Shown one piece after another: positions 28,569 to 40,990 of a DNA stretch of 64,000 nt. Below the pieces are notes generated by a model. It ran no database searches. It was not told the DNA's origin and worked only from the letters and a program-made list of their open reading frames with translations. Within the stretch, counting starts at the first letter, position 1, and every line of letters begins with the position of its first letter. Position numbers and translations under genes: made by a program. Location: NCBI GenBank assembly GCA_000231825.2, contig JH720294.1:691158-755157 (forward strand). The letters run 5' to 3'. This DNA is from Tetrahymena elliotti 4EA. Taxonomy: Eukaryota; Ciliophora; Oligohymenophorea; Hymenostomatida; Tetrahymenidae.

Positions 28569-31261
28569 ATGGAAGGTTATTTAAAGAAGTGGATAAATCC
28601 TATTTTGTAATGGAAAGAGAGATATTTCATATTACATCAAGATTGTTTGATTTACTCTGAAAAATAGGGCTCAGAAAAGAAGGGAACTATCCATTTGAAG
28701 ATAGCAGATATCATTTCTGTTCCTGAAAACCCATGCAAAATAGTTATTAACTCTGGTACAAAGTAAATAGAAGTTATAGCTCCTGATGTAGATTAGAAAG
28801 TCAAATGGTACAAGGCATTAAAAGATGCCTAATTAAGAGCATAAAGAGAGTTTGATGAAATGTCTTTTGACCAGCTTCAAGATATCACAGTTAATTCTAA
28901 AAATTTAGATCCAAAACTTAAAAGGATGCTATTAGATTCTAATCAGGAAAAAATTGAAAAGTTATTGATTGAAGCATTTGAATCAGGAGCAAGGTTTGAA
29001 GAAATACTTTCTGAACTTCTACCTAAGTTAACAAGCAACCCAGGAATAGCATAACTTCTTGATTCTCTTTAGAATGAAGCATATAATATTAAAGTAATTT
29101 AAAAGTTTTTAGCTTTATTAATGTATCAATTAAACAGGTAGAACAAAAATGATAAATAAATTTCAATGTTCGAATTCATTTCGAAAATTTTTAAGAAATA
29201 ATGAAGAAATATTGAAAAATAGATTATGCTTAAAATATATATCTCTCTCATACAGTAGTATGTTATCAATGAGCCTTACAATAAAAAAATATTCATAAAT
29301 TAATTACTTTTCTTAAATCTAGCTTTTTAATTAGATTGAGAAAGAGAAAGAGAGAGAGAGATAAAGATTTAATTAGTCATTAAAATAAAATTTGTGCTAA
29401 ATTTTATTGATTGTTTGGGTTTAATAATATTATTAAATACTTTTTTTAAATAACTTAGAGTAATTTAAAGGACTGCTTACTTACTATTGAAAGTGAAAGA
29501 AAGAGGCTTTTTAGAGCTTCTTAAGTTATTGCAAATGAAATTGAAGGAAATTTCAATGAAGAAAGGTTTAATCGTAATCCCAACTTAATATTTAGGAAAG
29601 ATACTGAAGAAGATAGATTTTAAGGAATAAATGATGATAATACTGAATTTTAGAGTTTTATAGAAGATTAATATTTTTATTCAGAATAATAATCAGCTTT
29701 AATTTTAGCTGAGTTTTCCAACGAAGAATAAACAGCAAAAGCTCCTGATAGCGGATTAACCTATCTATTATCATATCTAAATAAATCTTGCCCAATAAAA
29801 TATGTAAATAAATCATTAAATTATGTATTAATTTTACAATTTTAATTTTTAATTAAAGAGACTTCTCACTCAAAATCCTACTTATAAAGCCATCGACATA
29901 TCTGATTAATCTACTAGATTAACCTTGCCTATCTAATAAGATCCAAATGAAAAAATAAATATGTGGTCTGTATTTAGAGAAGCTATTGGAAAAGATTTGG
30001 CTAAATTTGCAGTTCCAGGTAATTAATTACACGTTTAAATTGTTTTTTACAAAAATTAAAAGAGGGGTTATTTATTCCTCTATTAAATAAAATTCTTAAA
30101 AACTTAAAAATTAAAAGTTTTCATCTTTTATTTTGTTAAATTAGTTTTAAAATTAAAACCTACTTATTAAGAATTTATAATGAAAGATTGTTTTAAATTA
30201 AAATTTTTATTCAATTAGTTTACTTTAATGAACCAATGAGTATGCTTTAAAAGTTAGCAGAATAAATGGAATATTCTGAATTATTAGATGCAGCTAATGC
30301 TACAGATGATTAAGGATTAGCTTTATGTTATTGCATGGCTTTTAGCATAAGTGATCTTGCAGGTACTATCAATAGAGTTAAAAAACCATTTAATCCTCTC
30401 TTAGGAGAAACTTTTGAGTATTTAGATAGCAAAAAGGGATATAATTTTATTGCTGAATAAGTTAGTCATCATCCTCCTATTTCTGCATGTTATATTGAGA
30501 GTAAAAATTTTATTTGTCATGGTGATTCTAACATGAGAAGTTAATTTTGGGGGAGATCTTTTGAAATAAATCCATTGAGCTATTTATATATCAGACTAAA
30601 TAGATTAAAACATGATATAGCTTTTAAAAAGTGCACATCCTCAGTCAAAAATATTATGGTAGGAAATATGTTCATTGATCATTTTGGATAAATGGACTTC
30701 AAAAACTATACCACAGGTGTATATGGTTAACTAAATTTGAAAGAAAAAAGCTCATGGAGTAACTCTGGCTAATTTGAAGTAGAAGGATGGGTCAAAAGTA
30801 AAGAAGGCAAAAGCTTGTATTCTTTAAAGGGCAAATGGAATGAAGATCTTAAGTGTACAAATTTAGAAACCAATTAAGTTATTACAATTTGGAAACGTCA
30901 TCCTTTACCTACAAATTCTGACAGATATTATCATTACACTGAGCACGCATTCTAGCTGAATCATCTCACAAAAGAACTCATTAAGAAAATACCTCATACA
31001 GACAGTAGATTACGTCCAGATTAAAGAGCATTAGAAAACGGTTTATTATCAATTGCCGCTGAAGAAAAGATTCGTTTGGAATAAAAGCAGAGAAATCGCA
31101 AAAAAGAAAATGAAGCAGCTGGAAAGCATCACCAAACAGTATTTTTCGAAGAAAAAATAAATAGTTTAACTGGTGAAAAAGAATATTAATATAAAGGAGG
31201 TTATTTAGAAGCTAGAGAAAAAGGAAACTGGTCAAGTCTAGGGCTCTTAGACATCTATTGA
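28569..31261 (+). CDS. oxysterol-binding protein (PH + ORD), copy B, 690 aa
   Basis: This is a tandem paralogue of the preceding gene with the same architecture and role. Exons are 28569-29093, 29459-29803, 29859-30018 and 30219-31261. The last two have exactly the same lengths (160 and 1043) as in copy A, and all intron positions match, so the pair arose by local duplication. The PH domain starts MEGYLKKWINPILQWKERYF. The fingerprint [10 protein letters not shown] and the terminal LGLLDIY are conserved. Exon 2 (linker) has diverged most: copy A's Ser/Gly/Gln-rich segment is replaced by an Ala/Glu-rich one. Both ORFs are intact, so both are probably functional. Confidence 0.96.
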
Positions 31262-31674
31262 GATATTTACTTTTAAATAATATATAAAAGTTACTTACTA
31301 ATTTAATTATTAAATTTGTTTAAAAATTCTCAAAAAAATATATTATTATCTTTAGGTTTATTCAACAAATATCTTTTAAACTAAGTCATATTATTTTTTT
31401 AACAATAATCTTATTTTTAAGATATTTGAATTATTAATTTACCTATTGTTAACAATTCATACACATTTATAAATATTGATTTGTTTAATTGAAAAAAATA
31501 TATTTTCTTTGAGAGTTATTTTTTGAGGAAAAATTTAATATTTGGTGTTTATATTTTTACATGGGCTAAGATAGTTTTTAGATTTTTTATCAAATTTAGT
31601 GAATGAGCCAGTTGAAAAAATAGACCCATAAGGTTATTATTTATATGGATATATTTTTCTTAAATATTTCTATT

Positions 31675-31970
31675 ATTGATGTATTATGTAGTTAAGTTTT
31701 TTGTAAAATAATATGTGTATGAATAATTAATTATGTCATTTGATAGTTCAGAAGGTTAATTTAAAAATATAAAAGTTATTTTTTAGAAAGAGCAAAATCT
31801 AAAGTAAGTAAAATATAAAATTATTAATGTATTATCTAGTTAATTTTTTTGTAAAAGAATATGTGTATGAATAATTAATTATGTTAATTGATAGTTCATA
31901 AGATTAATTTAAAAATATAAAAATTATTTTTAGAAAAAGCAAAATCTAAAGTAAATAAAATATAAAAATA
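31675..31970. repeat. two-copy tandem repeat, unit 148 bp
   Basis: The units at about 31675-31822 and 31823-31970 are highly similar over their length. Shared landmarks are GTATTAT(G/C)TAGTTAA, ATGTGTATGAATAATTAATT, TTGATAGTTCA and AGCAAAATCTAAAGTAA, each offset by 148 bases. It lies in the 3' intergenic space between OSBP-B and the vWA gene and has no coding potential. Confidence 0.85.
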
Positions 31971-32028
31971 TAAATTATATTTCAATAAATTAACATAGTA
32001 TATGCTTGTGTGTTTGGTGGAATTTTAG

Positions 32029-32865
32029 TCAAAAAATATTATTTTCTATTTTATTTAAAACTCCTACCCACATTTCTTCTGAAACACTGGTTTTATCTTT
32101 GGAGTCTTTTTCTTAGCTTATATTATCAAAAAGACTGATGGTATCCTTGTAGTTACTTTCAAAGCATTCTTTAAATAATTATTCCATTATGGAAATGGAA
32201 TCATTAGGCTTGATTAAGAAATACTGAATATCGTGTTATTATAGTAATTGTTTGATATCTTGTCTTGTTGTTCCACATGGACAACCATTCTCAGACCATG
32301 ATTTATCAGAACTTTGACATCCATACTCCTTACCATGAGGAGGTGCATCACATATATGGAATAAAAACCTTTGAGATTTTTCATCTTTTCCAATAACAGT
32401 TTTTCTCCATGAAGTTTTAGAGATACCGTCCCTCAAACCATCCATCACTGCTTCAGGCTAATCACCCCCTCCCATAGCAGAAACTGTTTGAAGTTTCTCA
32501 ACAATTTGTTTTCCACTACATAAATCAGTAAATTCTGTCAGCTTTTGTGCTTAGGGTTCATGATCCTTTATTTAATAATAAATAGTAAAAAATAATATTA
32601 AAGTTTAGTTTACAATGTAAGTGCACAAAGAGAACTTTAAATCATATTCCTTTTGTTTAAATTTTTCAACTATTTTGCAAATAGTGAATTTGGCTTATTA
32701 GATGTAATCAGACATAGATCCAGATTGATCAAGGACAAACAAAATATCAACAAGATTATCAAATTCTTCTCTGTCATTGTCATCAGTTAAATCGAAATCG
32801 TCAATATTGAAGGCAGATTTATTTGAGTCAATATCTTTTGAAAGCCTTAATTAAGCCTATCCCAT
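32029..32865 (-). CDS. von Willebrand factor A domain protein, 262 aa
   Basis: It is a compact protein consisting almost entirely of a vWA fold with a metal-ion-dependent adhesion site. Two exons (32614-32865 and 32029-32565) are joined by a 48-nt intron. The MIDAS DxSxS motif is present (FVLDQSGSMSDYI). The motif GGGDQPEAVMDGL followed by a conserved DAPPHG is characteristic of the vWA subtype found with alpha-kinases (VWKA-like) in protists. No kinase domain is encoded here, so this is a stand-alone vWA of a family expanded in ciliates. Cys-rich residues lie between GKEYGCQ and NGCPCGTT. No signal peptide is visible, so a cytosolic location is likely. Confidence 0.92.
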
Positions 32866-34314
32866 TTTTTAAAGTTAGTTAGTTAGTTAGATTGTTATTT
32901 ATGTTTTAAGAAATTTAAAATAGAGTTTTTTATTAAATTTTAATTTGGTAATTAAATCTTAATTTTATCTTGGTTTTAAATTAGTAAATTTGGAGGAGAA
33001 AACAACATTTTTGATAAATTCCTATCTGATTTAATTCTTATCAAATACTAATAAGACACCTATATAACAAATTGAATATCCAATAGCCACAAATTTATAA
33101 AATTCCTCTACATGAAACAAATAATCTAATAGCCATTAATTTAAATCTTAAGTTATTATTTTTTCATATTCCTTTCTTCATTTTTTAAAAATCCAAGTTT
33201 TTTATTCTACAGTTAAATCAATTTGAAATCTTTATTTAATAGATTTATTTATCATTAAGTAACTTATATCTTTCTTATCTTGAATTTTTATTTCTAAATT
33301 TAGTTTATTCTACTCAAATAACAATTTAATAAAAATATTTTTAAAGATAAAGATAAATAATATGAATAAGTTTTCTTTTATAAACAATTTTAATTTTCTT
33401 TGTTAAAATTTATAATTTTCTTTATATTTTTGATAAATCCTGATTGGATATTTATTATTTGGTAACTAAAAGTTTAAAATATTTACACAACTGAATATGT
33501 TAATGGCATATAATAATACCTCTACTTCCCTATTTAATCTTGCATAAATATTTTATTTTTAACCCAAAGCTCAACAAAATGATATTTATTGAGAATAAAA
33601 CTAAAATTTAAGAATATGCAAATTTAATTAATTCTAATAGCCAATTATGATTTACAATAATATATTTTGATAATACTAATTATATGAACGAAAGAAGAAA
33701 AGTAGGATGAAAAATAACAAACATAAAAAATATGTTGTAAGAAAAAATTTGTTTATTTTTTTTAATGTAATGACTTTTGTTTCCAGTTTACATTACAGAT
33801 TGTAATTTTTATGAGTAAACTTATTTAGTAGTTAGTTTCAAATAAAATAAGATATTTAAAATCCAATCTTTTTTTCAAATAAAATGTATTTCTCATTTTC
33901 AAAATCAATTTTGTTGAATTTACATTAAATAAAATACATTTTTAGATATCAGAATACAATTATATGAAAGAGATTAGTAATAAATTATAAAATACTTGTA
34001 AGGTTTTAGCAAATTGTTTGAATATAAAATGAATTTTGTTTAGTAATGACACCAAATTTTGTTACAATAAATTCACTCTTTTAACTAATTTGAATAATTA
34101 AAACTAAACATATTTAATAAATACATGAGTGATAAATATTATACTCAAGAAATTAATTATTTTTTAATAAAATATATTTACCAAAATAATAGTTATCCTA
34201 TTTATTATATTATTTATTAATTTAATCAAGATATTTAATTTGTTATTTCATGATGATATGATGATGAATAAAAACTTAATTACAGGAAGTTAGATAAATG
34301 ACTGGGATTAAACA
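32866..34314. other. intergenic region, nothing convincing
   Basis: Directly upstream of the vWA gene is a short GTTA microrepeat (32873-32890). The remainder is oligo-A/oligo-T-rich DNA in which I found no supported exon, hairpin or repeat. Confidence 0.45.
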
Positions 34315-35410
34315 TCATTAAATTATTTTATTTTTAATACTTATTATTTTATTACTCTTTTCTTAGCTTTACAAATTTGATGCTTTAATTAAAATAGTGG
34401 GTTTTTATTGATTTTGTTTCAAAATCTATAAAAAAAGCCTACTATTACGTTGATATTGAAGAATAAACTATCCTATGAAGGTGGATTTAGATATTTTTAT
34501 CATATTCTAAACAAACATCCTAGGTGAGTATGCTTGTGTCATCTATTCATTTATGTGATATTAGATTGTATTACTTTATTTATTTTTGTCTTATAAATTA
34601 TTTTGATTTTCAGAATTAATCCATATTTTAGATTTAATTGTAGTTTTATTAAAATCTAAGATTTACAAATTCTCATGAAAATTAACCAAATATTCATTTT
34701 TTTAAACATGAGTAATTTTTACAGAGTCAGATTGACCTTCTCCAATGCTGAATGGAATTTTTATTTTCTTAATTATATTTTAATTAACCAAATCTAACAT
34801 GATAAAAAAATTATTTTTAGAGATAATAAGTATTTTGTTTTTTTAATCTTTAGAGGAAGCATATGATGAACTCATTTTTAATTAAAATCTATTTAATTAA
34901 ATCACCTTTAAAGTTAAGAAGGGAAATAGTATTACTATATTTATAATCAGTAATTAAATACCTCTTTTTTGTTACTACTAATAGTTAATTTTAAAAAATT
35001 TCAAAATTGGATATTCTTTATGTTGCTTCATTGAAATTTAAAGGCTCACAATTATGTTTTATTTTATTTTAATTAATAGATATTATACTTTTGTTCTCTA
35101 AGTCAGTATTATTATTATTACTTTTTGAATTAAGTTCAACCATTAAATTAGAAAAATTTTATAGACTATCTTAATTAATTATTGATTATATTTAAATAAC
35201 ACTTGGTACACTGCTTAAGTTTTCAATTTTATAAAGTTTAGATGAGTTTATAAAAAATACATTTTAGTTTTTGGTATAAGTTGTGGAAAATGTAAAATCT
35301 ATTGTAAATTTTTTAATAATCTTTTTAGTCTTTTCATTAAAAAGATTCATACTAGTCGACCTTTCTGGATAATTTATCTTGTAAGTTACATCCTAAACTG
35401 ATAACTTCAT
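34315..35410 (-). CDS. hypothetical protein, Asn/Ser/Ile-rich
   Basis: I do not recognise it. The ATG at 35408-35410 opens MKLSVQDVTYKINYPERSTS and the frame runs through charged, Ser/Asn-rich sequence (MVELNSKSNNNNTDLENKS, then FEIFQNQLLVVTKKRYLITD). A short intron, best placed as a 31-nt GTTAGA...TTAAG near 34755-34785, joins it to a second coding stretch (PFSIGEGQSDSVKITHVQKN, then MTQAYSPRMFVQNMIK) that ends at TGA 34315-34317. Repeated strand-like segments of the pattern 'hydrophobic-turn-KRY' hint at a beta-propeller, which is inference only. The antisense strand also lacks TGA for long distances, but its translation is hydrophobic and compositionally poor, so minus is preferred. Confidence 0.6.
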
Positions 35411-35639
35411 TGTAATTTTCTATGTTTCTAATAGCTACTCTCTTCAATAATCTCATAATCTTAAGCAAATAGTTGTTTTTAATGATTTTTTTTGTTTAAT
35501 TTATATTCACAAAATATTTTTTTAAAGTAAAATATAAAATTCCAACTTTAATTTTAGATTTGATAGTTTTTTATTAGTTTTTTAATATTTATTTTTTGTC
35601 TTGTGTTTAAAAATTTTAATTAGAATAATTCACAAAACT

Positions 35640-36150
35640 TGTGATAAATAAAGAAGGATATTTATTATTTATCTACACCTTTTTTTAAATAACACTTTCA
35701 TCAGTCTTTAATATTTTTCTTTTTAATTAAAATTCCGACTTTTCGGAATAATTTTAATTACTCCTCTCCTCAAGTGATTTTATATTTCATAATTTTTAAT
35801 CATACAAAATCACAGATGATGAGTTAGATTTTTTTATTTTTAAATCTTTGTTTAAAAATAAAAAACATAGCAAAATAAAAGATAATTTTAAGCATTTAAA
35901 AATAAAACAAGTAAAACCTTCTTTTTTCTATTATTAACAAAGATAGATATTTATACTTTATCTACATTTTTTTTTAATAGCACTTTTAATCAGTCTTCAA
36001 ATTAATTCTTTTTTATTTAAATTCCTGCTTTTCTAAATATTTTTACTTACTCCTCAAGCAATTTCATTACTAGATATAATTTTTATTTTAATCATTGATG
36101 ATAAGTTAGTTTTAGATATTTTTTTTTTTGAAATTTCTTCAGCCAAAAAC
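35640..36150. repeat. diverged tandem duplication with an internal hairpin
   Basis: Two related segments, about 35640-35850 and 35930-36130, share ordered landmarks offset by about 290 bases: TTTATCTACA, AACACTTT/AGCACTTT, ATCAGTCTT, AATTCC.ACTTTTC/AATTCCTGCTTTTC and ACTCCT...CAAG. In the first copy the centre forms a perfect hairpin ATTCCGA-CTTT-TCGGAAT (35732-35749), which the second copy has lost. It lies upstream of the 34315-35410 gene. Confidence 0.6.
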
Positions 36151-36868
36151 AAAAAAAAATGTAATTTTAACCTATTTCAATAACAAACAAAATTTTTTAT
36201 TTTTCTATTTGTATTTTTCAGGTTTTTTGAATACTTGAATTTTATCAAAAATTGAATTTTATTTTCTATGATTGTGATAATGAACAAAATATTGATAAAA
36301 AAGTATTATTCAGAAAAGTAGATTAATAGAACTTTCTTTCTTTAAAATAAATTTTATTTTCTATCTTGATAATATGTTCAATACATTTCTTATAAAAATT
36401 GTTAAATTTTAAATTTAATTCCTTGATAATTTTAAAGATTCTAGTTTTATCGAAAAATATCTAGGGCAGGGTTACTATTTTTTAAAGAATCAGATAAAAA
36501 GACTAGACTAGAACCAAATTATTTTATACAAATATTTGCTTTTAAAAAAAACTAAATAATATATTAGAGTAAGAATTAGGAGTTAGATTTGAATCAGAAA
36601 AGGAATGGTTTTGAAAATAATATATATACAGTTAAAATATAAATTAGAGGTATAAATATTATATAGTTTCAATATTATTATTTATTGATGATATTTGGAA
36701 ATTAACAAACAACTAATTAATTAATTTATCTTCCAATCATGTTTCTTTAGTTAATTTAATTTAGAGCAAGTAAAATCAATCAATTTGTATAGATTTTTTA
36801 AAAGAAATAATTTATTATTAATGATTCATTCATTATACTTCAATCCAATAATATTCTCAGAATTTTGT

Positions 36869-39341
36869 TCAAGAAGTATATTTTAAAATCAATATCAAAG
36901 AGAAGAAAACAATAAAACCTACTAAAGCATTTATAACTCTTTAAGCAAAAGGGCTTTCTTGATGCTTAATAGCCTTTAAATTAAATGAAAATATTATGAT
37001 TTCATCTCAAATTTAATTATTTTACCTTTTTTAACTCTTAGTTTGTTTTTATAACATTGTTTTTTGTTTCTGAAATATTAAAATCTATTCTATCTAATAG
37101 AGTTCCTTAGTCAATAACGAGAACATGTAGAGTTTTATAAATATCAGATAGCTCGTTAATCTGATCCACCAATTAATTGATATCTTTTTCTCTATTCATA
37201 AAATTTAATTTTATTATTCACTGATATAAAAAACAAAAGAGGATGGAAAAATCAAAATATTTTTAAGAAAGATAAAAAATTAAAAAATGGTTGAATGAGC
37301 ATTAAGCAAAAGAAATTTTTATAAATTGATCTAATTAATTTCCAGAATATAATTTAAATCATTCTATTTTTATGTGTATGGATGATCTATCAATTATTAT
37401 GTTAAAGAATAGTTTAATGAAGTCTCTTGAATAATTTTATTTTCTTAAAATTTGTTGCTTTTTCTTTTTTATTAAAATCAATCAGTATTTTTATTATCAC
37501 CGAATAAATAATTCTTCCTCAAAAATATTTTTGGATAATTTACTGATTGATTGCTTCTACTAGCAGTCAGTTATTTCAAAAAACTTTTTTGTTAATCACA
37601 CTAACATTCAAGCTCTTAATTTAACCATAATAATAATATTAAAAATTGCATTCTCAAATTATTAAGCTAATTAAATTGAGGGATTTTTATTATTGAAAAA
37701 ATTTTTTAATTTTATTTCTAAAATTTGTGTTGAGTTATTGCTAAAGAATCATTTAAATTCATTATTTATTTTTGAATAATTTATTCTTTGAAATTTATTG
37801 AATAAAGATTTAGTTAATTTTAAAATAAAAGGTAAATTAATTCATTTAAAATTATGTTGTTTATTTTAATATCTTGCATTAAATGCACTGAATTTTTAAC
37901 ATATTTTTCTAATTTTAAAATAAAAATCAAGATTATTCATTAAAATATCTTAAATATCATTCTCAATTTTCAAATTTTGCATAAAATTTATTGAATTTTT
38001 TTAATGTTTTTCTAATTTTAAAATAAAAAGCTAGATGATTCATTAAAATAGTTAATTTCTTTATTAATTTTAATATTTTGTATAACATTTATTTAATTTT
38101 TAAAAGGTTTGTTAATTTTAAAACAAATTATTCATTTAGATAGCTGAAATAAAATTATCAATTTTAATGTTTTGGGTTTAAAATAGAAAATCTATTTGCT
38201 TGTAATACAGTCTTAAAAAAATAAAATATTTATTTTTCTTTCTATTCTCATTGATTTTTTTTTTTCATTAAAAAAGTTTAATTTAAATAGATTCAAATAT
38301 GGATTACCTTCCTTTGGCAATTTCTTCGTAAATATCATCTTGCACTTGGCTTTATTTTTGATTTTCTATGTCATTATATGGCATGAAAGTATTACCAAAA
38401 TCATCAGATTAATTTCCATTCTTTTTAAGAGTGTCGTAAATAGCTTTCTATTACTTACGAAGACGTATGGTAATATCAGAAATCTACTAGGCTAGACTAC
38501 TCTTCACGTTTCTTCTGACTGTATTAATTTGCAAATAAAATAACTAATTAACCTAATTTTTTATATTGCTTGCTTACTCTAATCTTCACTTGGTGATTGT
38601 CTTTTTAGAGCAGCTACTTCATCTATTTATTATATTTTATGCTCACATTCTTTAATCATCTATTTTTATTACAAAATATTTAAATAAAATCTTACTAACA
38701 CAAAATGTGTGTAATAAAAATACTTGATTTGCTTCTCTGGTTAATTCATATATTTAGTTGTCAAGAGCAGAATTATCACCAAATCCTCTTTTTAGTCTTT
38801 CTCTACCCTTTTAAGCTATTTATTATTCTATGCATATAAATGAATTAATAAACAGATATTTTGGAATTTAAAGATGGTTTACAAACTGATTCTATTTATC
38901 TTAATTTTTAAATGCATATCTCATAGTAGTCAACCCATTCTGGAGGCAAATTATTAGACTTTAACTCTATTGTGATGGCATTTTTATCTTCTATAAATTT
39001 ATCTTTTATTAGTAGGGATTCTTTATTACCGTCTATGGTAAGAAATCAAAAAAAATAAATTAGAGAACAAGAACAACTCAACGAACAATTAGATTTACTT
39101 GAATTTGAATCACTGATACTACTATGATTTCCAAACAAATTATTTTGAGTTGCAGATTGCTTTTAAAATTTATCTTTCTAATAGCGACTAAATATTTATT
39201 TAAATATATTCTCATTAGCAGCTTGTAATAAATCAATTTCATTTACTTTTTTTTTAAAATTTATCTAGTGTTTTCTTTGTATTAAAGCAGAATATCTGTT
39301 TTAGACTTGTAATAACCTAATGGCTTGCCTCCAACCTACAT
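36869..39341 (-). CDS. STX16: syntaxin-16/Tlg2-type Qa-SNARE
   Basis: It is a tail-anchored SNARE of endosome-to-trans-Golgi fusion. Well-supported exons, 5' to 3', are (start uncertain)-39099, 38883-39032, 38724-38827, 38578-38659, 38308-38518, 37026-37191 and 36869-36973. Features in order: LPPEWVDYYEICIQKLRQ (syntaxin-16 signature), Habc helices (MIKECEHKIQQIDEVAALK), the SNARE motif around HVLVIDQGTLLDRIDFN with the zero-layer Gln, and one C-terminal helix (VINALVGFIVFFSLILIL) ending KYTS before TGA. The N-terminus is problematic. The only good ATG (39339-39341, MQVGGKPLGYYKSKTD) is in a different frame from the downstream exon, and the switch falls at an A9 run (T9 at 39247-39255 on the given strand). 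The 1.1-kb intron before the SNARE exon is large. Confidence 0.92.
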
Positions 39342-40990
39342 TTTTATTTAAATTACTATGCTATGAATTTCTTTTTCTTTTTAAAGCTTATCAAATATTT
39401 TTTATCAAAAATAAATTAATCACTCAACTAAATTTTTTTATATTTAATTAGATGACTAAACCATATGCCTTTATATAAGATTTTATTAAAATTGCAATAT
39501 TAAATGAAGTCTTTTGACTTTTTCATTAAATTTAATTAAAGATCGAAAGATAAATATTAAATCAATAAGTGAGGGATGGAAACAAGGAAGGATAAGGCAG
39601 ACAGACAGACAGATTTATATTTTTCTGATGGCAAAAAAATTGAATCTAATTAAAGTTCTTTTTAAAAGCCTAAATCTATAACATCTTTGCTTATCCATTC
39701 GTCTATCCATAATTAAATTTTCTATTCTTTTCTATTTTTGTTAAAATCTAAAAAAATCAATCTCAAATAATCTATCTAAAATATTTAACAAATTTAGCTA
39801 GCTTCTCAATTTTTTTATTAAAACAAATTTGAGGAAAAGTATATTAAAAACATTTAATTTCTTATTATTTTAAAATAATATTTTTTAAAAATTTGGAGTA
39901 TTAATATAAGTATGGAAATAGGAGAAACTACTGTTAATTAAAATTTTCTAATTAGAAAAATCTAACTAAATTAAATTTAAATCAACAGTAATTATCCTTA
40001 TTGTTAATTTTTTTTCATTAATAATTTAAAATAAAAACTATCTTTATTAACAAAAGAAGGAATCAAATTAGTTAATAAGGTGCTGGCTGAAATAATTTTA
40101 AAACATTATTTTTACTTGAGATCTAGAGCCAACTTATAGAGATTCGTGCATTTTAATAAACATGATGTTAGCACTTGAAAATCAATTACACTTATATTAT
40201 TATCCCTAATAAAAAAACAGAAATTTTAAAAACGAGAAAATAAATAAATATTTTGTTTTTTAAACAATTTATTTAGCAAAATTTTGATTGGTAAATTAAA
40301 AATACTATTAACTATTTATTATGTGAGTTTAAGAGATAAATTTTGGAGTTGAGAGAGTTTCACTAAACCAAGATACCAATTCTTGTACTTTAATTTCTTC
40401 AATTTAGCTATTTATTTTAAAAATTATAAAAATTTAAATTTAACAAAGACATATTTAATAACAAAAAATAAAAATAATCAATTGAATTATAAAAGAATTT
40501 GTTAATTTTAAGTTTCATAATAAATATTCAAACACTCTATATTTTTACTTGAGTGATAGAGTCAAATTTTAGAGAATAACTAGTTTTTAATTCTTATAAG
40601 TACTCTTTTTAATTAATTATCAATACTTACAAAAGAAAGGTCAAGTTGTGAATAATTAAATCAATTTCTTGTTCTTATTATATTTCCTTAACCTTGAGAT
40701 AAAATATTATAAAGCAGATCTAGATTTATTAAAAAAACAAAACAAAATAAATAACATATTAATTATTAGACAGATATTTGTAATTGATTTTAAATTTTTT
40801 AGATAGAATAAAATATTTATAAAAGAAGAAGAACTGAAAAAATAAATTAAAAAGTCGAAAAAGAAATTGGTATAATATGTAAAATTAGTCAATATTAAAT
40901 GTAAATTTTGAATATTTGAATTCATCTAAGTTAAAATATTTTATTTCTTTGAAAAAAAGTTTTTAAATTCGAAAAATTATAAATCAAAAT
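39342..40990. other. divergent intergenic region with GACA repeat and a possible LRR fragment
   Basis: A GACA microsatellite lies at about 39596-39612. At 40020-40190 the plus strand reads KLSLLTKEGIKLVNKVLAEI with an in-frame TGA. This resembles one leucine-rich repeat of the downstream gene and could be an extra 5' exon or a remnant. The part 40613-40930 is duplicated at 44567-44868. Confidence 0.45.

Noticed and set aside
34298..34830. Apparent plus-strand gene with N-terminal signal anchor
   Set aside because: The minus strand of the same segment gives a better balanced protein that continues in phase with the 35410 start, so the plus reading is antisense.
36374..36592. Plus-strand ORF starting MFNTFLIKIVKF (about 72 codons) with GQGYYF
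   Set aside because: The Gly-rich bit briefly suggested a kinase loop, but no following kinase motifs are present and the frame ends quickly.
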